NCBI GenBank assembly: GCA_026394025.1
Contig: JAPKZC010000845.1
Location: 1 to 7,078, forward strand
Reading direction: 5' to 3'
DNA length: 7,078 nucleotides
Source of the DNA: Candidatus Solibacter sp.
Lineage (GTDB): Bacteria; Acidobacteriota; Terriglobia; Bryobacterales; Bryobacteraceae
Shown here in pieces: positions 5,958-7,078 of this stretch; positions within the stretch are counted from its first letter, which is position 1, and every line of letters starts with the position of its first letter. The notes under the pieces were generated by a model. That model did not search any database. It was not told the DNA's origin and saw only the letters and a list, made by a program, of their open reading frames with translations. The position numbers and the translations under genes were made by a program.

Positions 5958-7078
5958 GCGATCTGAGCGTCATTCGCGAATTGCTGATGAACAGCGGTGG
6001 CGTCCCGGCCGATTGGGGCACGCTGGCGGTGAACAGCGAGAAACTGCGGAGGCAGATCACGAGCCTGTACGGGAATGCCGGGCTGGCTATCGAAAACCTC
6101 GCGGTGACCCCCGACGGCGATTCGCTGACCCTGGAAGGCCAGGCGCCCCTGTTGGGGGCCGACCGGCTGGGCCTCGATGGCGCCACCGTGGTGTTCGCCT
6201 CACTGCCGGCGGTTCCGCTCAAGGGCCGCATCGCAATCGTGAACGGCGAAGTGCAGGCTACACTCACCTTCACGCCTGCAAACTGGACGTTCGACCAAAG
6301 CTTTCCCGCGCTCCCCTCCGTCGATGACCCGGAGACCTTGCCCGAAGACCAGGTAGAAGAAACGGAAGAGGCCAGCAACGAGCCCGGCCAATCGATTTTC
6401 GCTTACCTTAACGAGCGCCTGTTCAACGTGGAGGGAGGCGCCCAATTTGTGGTGCAATCTCATGCCGGCGACGGGTTGGACCCCGGGTTGTCGCTGGTCA
6501 CCTCAGTGGTCTTCGGGCTTCCGGGATTGAGCACGTCCGGCTTGCTGGACCCGCTGTTGCGGGCGCTCGGTATGCCCGCCAGCCTGCCCCTGGCTGGTCC
6601 AGTGGTACTGCCCTCCGCGGCGCCCACACCACTCGGCCCCGGCCAGTTGCCGTGGGACCGTCCGGAGGCGGAGGCATCGGGCATTTACCTCGGTGCGAAA
6701 CTGCCCACGCCGCTCGCGTTTGAGCGGCTGCCGTTCGGCACGCCCGAGCTGCGAATCTACAGCCCCATAGACCCGCGGCAATCGGTGCTCGACGCAGCCG
6801 ACCGGCCCGCCTTCGGCCTCACCACGCGAGTGGACCTGGACGGCCTCGGCAAATCGATTCGGATTGGCGCGGAAATCTTACCGGGCGTCCCTGCCTTGCT
6901 GGTCAGCGCCGCGCCCACAGGCATCACCCTGCAATCCGTTGCAGATTCGTTGGCCAGCCTGCTGGGCGCGGGCGGACCGGAGTTCGATTTCGTCCCACCC
7001 GCCTTCCGCAACGTTTTGAAGCCAGTGGCGCAGAACTTCGCGTTGCGGCGCCTTGGCGCGCGCGTCTCGTTCGAGGGT
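5954..7078 (+). CDS. Large unrecognised protein, N-terminal 375 residues (3' end outside window)
   Basis: The frame is open from the ATG at 5954 to the window edge, 375 codons with no stop. The ATG overlaps the hydrolase stop in ATGA, and a G-rich Shine-Dalgarno (GGGGGGA, 5942-5948) lies six bases upstream of it. The N-terminal region (1-120) alternates short strands and turns, such as D-S-L-T-L-E-G-Q and A-T-L-T-F-T-P. An acidic linker at about 122-144 (D-D-P-E-T and E-E-T-E-E) follows. The rest is rich in Leu, Pro and Gly, with repeated short hydrophobic strands like G-L-T-T-R-V-D-L-D-G-L-G and I-R-I-G-A-E-I-L-P-G-V. There is no signal peptide, catalytic motif or clear membrane span. The strand-rich, Pro/Gly-heavy style faintly resembles very long beta-repeat proteins such as those carrying DUF6603, but that is unproven. 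Coupling to the hydrolase suggests a shared job, perhaps as carrier, scaffold or substrate-binding partner. Confidence 0.75.
   Translation, partial: MSDLSVIRELLMNSGGVPADWGTLAVNSEKLRRQITSLYGNAGLAIENLAVTPDGDSLTLEGQAPLLGADRLGLDGATVVFASLPAVPLKGRIAIVNGEVQATLTFTPANWTFDQSFPALPSVDDPETLPEDQVEETEEASNEPGQSIFAYLNERLFNVEGGAQFVVQSHAGDGLDPGLSLVTSVVFGLPGLSTSGLLDPLLRALGMPASLPLAGPVVLPSAAPTPLGPGQLPWDRPEAEASGIYLGAKLPTPLAFERLPFGTPELRIYSPIDPRQSVLDAADRPAFGLTTRVDLDGLGKSIRIGAEILPGVPALLVSAAPTGITLQSVADSLASLLGAGGPEFDFVPPAFRNVLKPVAQNFALRRLGARVSFEG

Overview
The window is GC-rich and every recognisable gene lies on the + strand. The first gene is the C-terminal part of a large membrane-anchored Ser/Thr kinase fused to TPR repeats. 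That architecture, with the high GC content, suggests a soil-type bacterium such as an acidobacterium of the Solibacter/Bryobacter kind. This placement is inference: there is no marker gene here.

Layout: (1) about 2-1582, end of a kinase lobe, a membrane helix and a long TPR array. (2) 1616-1993, a small five-cysteine protein with a possible cupredoxin-like beta fold. (3) 2034-3959, a caspase-fold cysteine peptidase resembling the C25 (gingipain) family, with a visible His/Cys dyad, a Pro/Ala linker and an extra C-terminal domain. (4) 3956-4447, a helical protein of unknown function, overlapping the peptidase stop by ATGA. (5) 4448-4605, a 158-bp gap holding a near-consensus sigma70-type promoter. 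(6) 4606-5957, an LCAT/PGAP1-like alpha/beta-hydrolase (lipase/esterase) broken by a frame change at about 5485-5526: the nucleophile Ser is in one frame and the Asp and His are in another. (7) 5954 to the window end, a large unrecognised protein that stays open past the edge and overlaps the hydrolase stop by ATGA.

The spacing (33 bp, 40 bp, two 4-base overlaps) points to two linked transcription units. The first runs kinase/TPR, small Cys protein, peptidase, helical protein. The second starts at the internal promoter and runs hydrolase, large protein. The peptidase, the hydrolase and the small proteins show no signal peptide, so the protease and lipase are probably intracellular. One working idea is a kinase-linked response module with a caspase-like protease and a lipase as effectors and the small proteins as partners. 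This rests on gene order and domain type only. No RNA genes, CRISPR arrays, insertion sequences or convincing terminators were seen.
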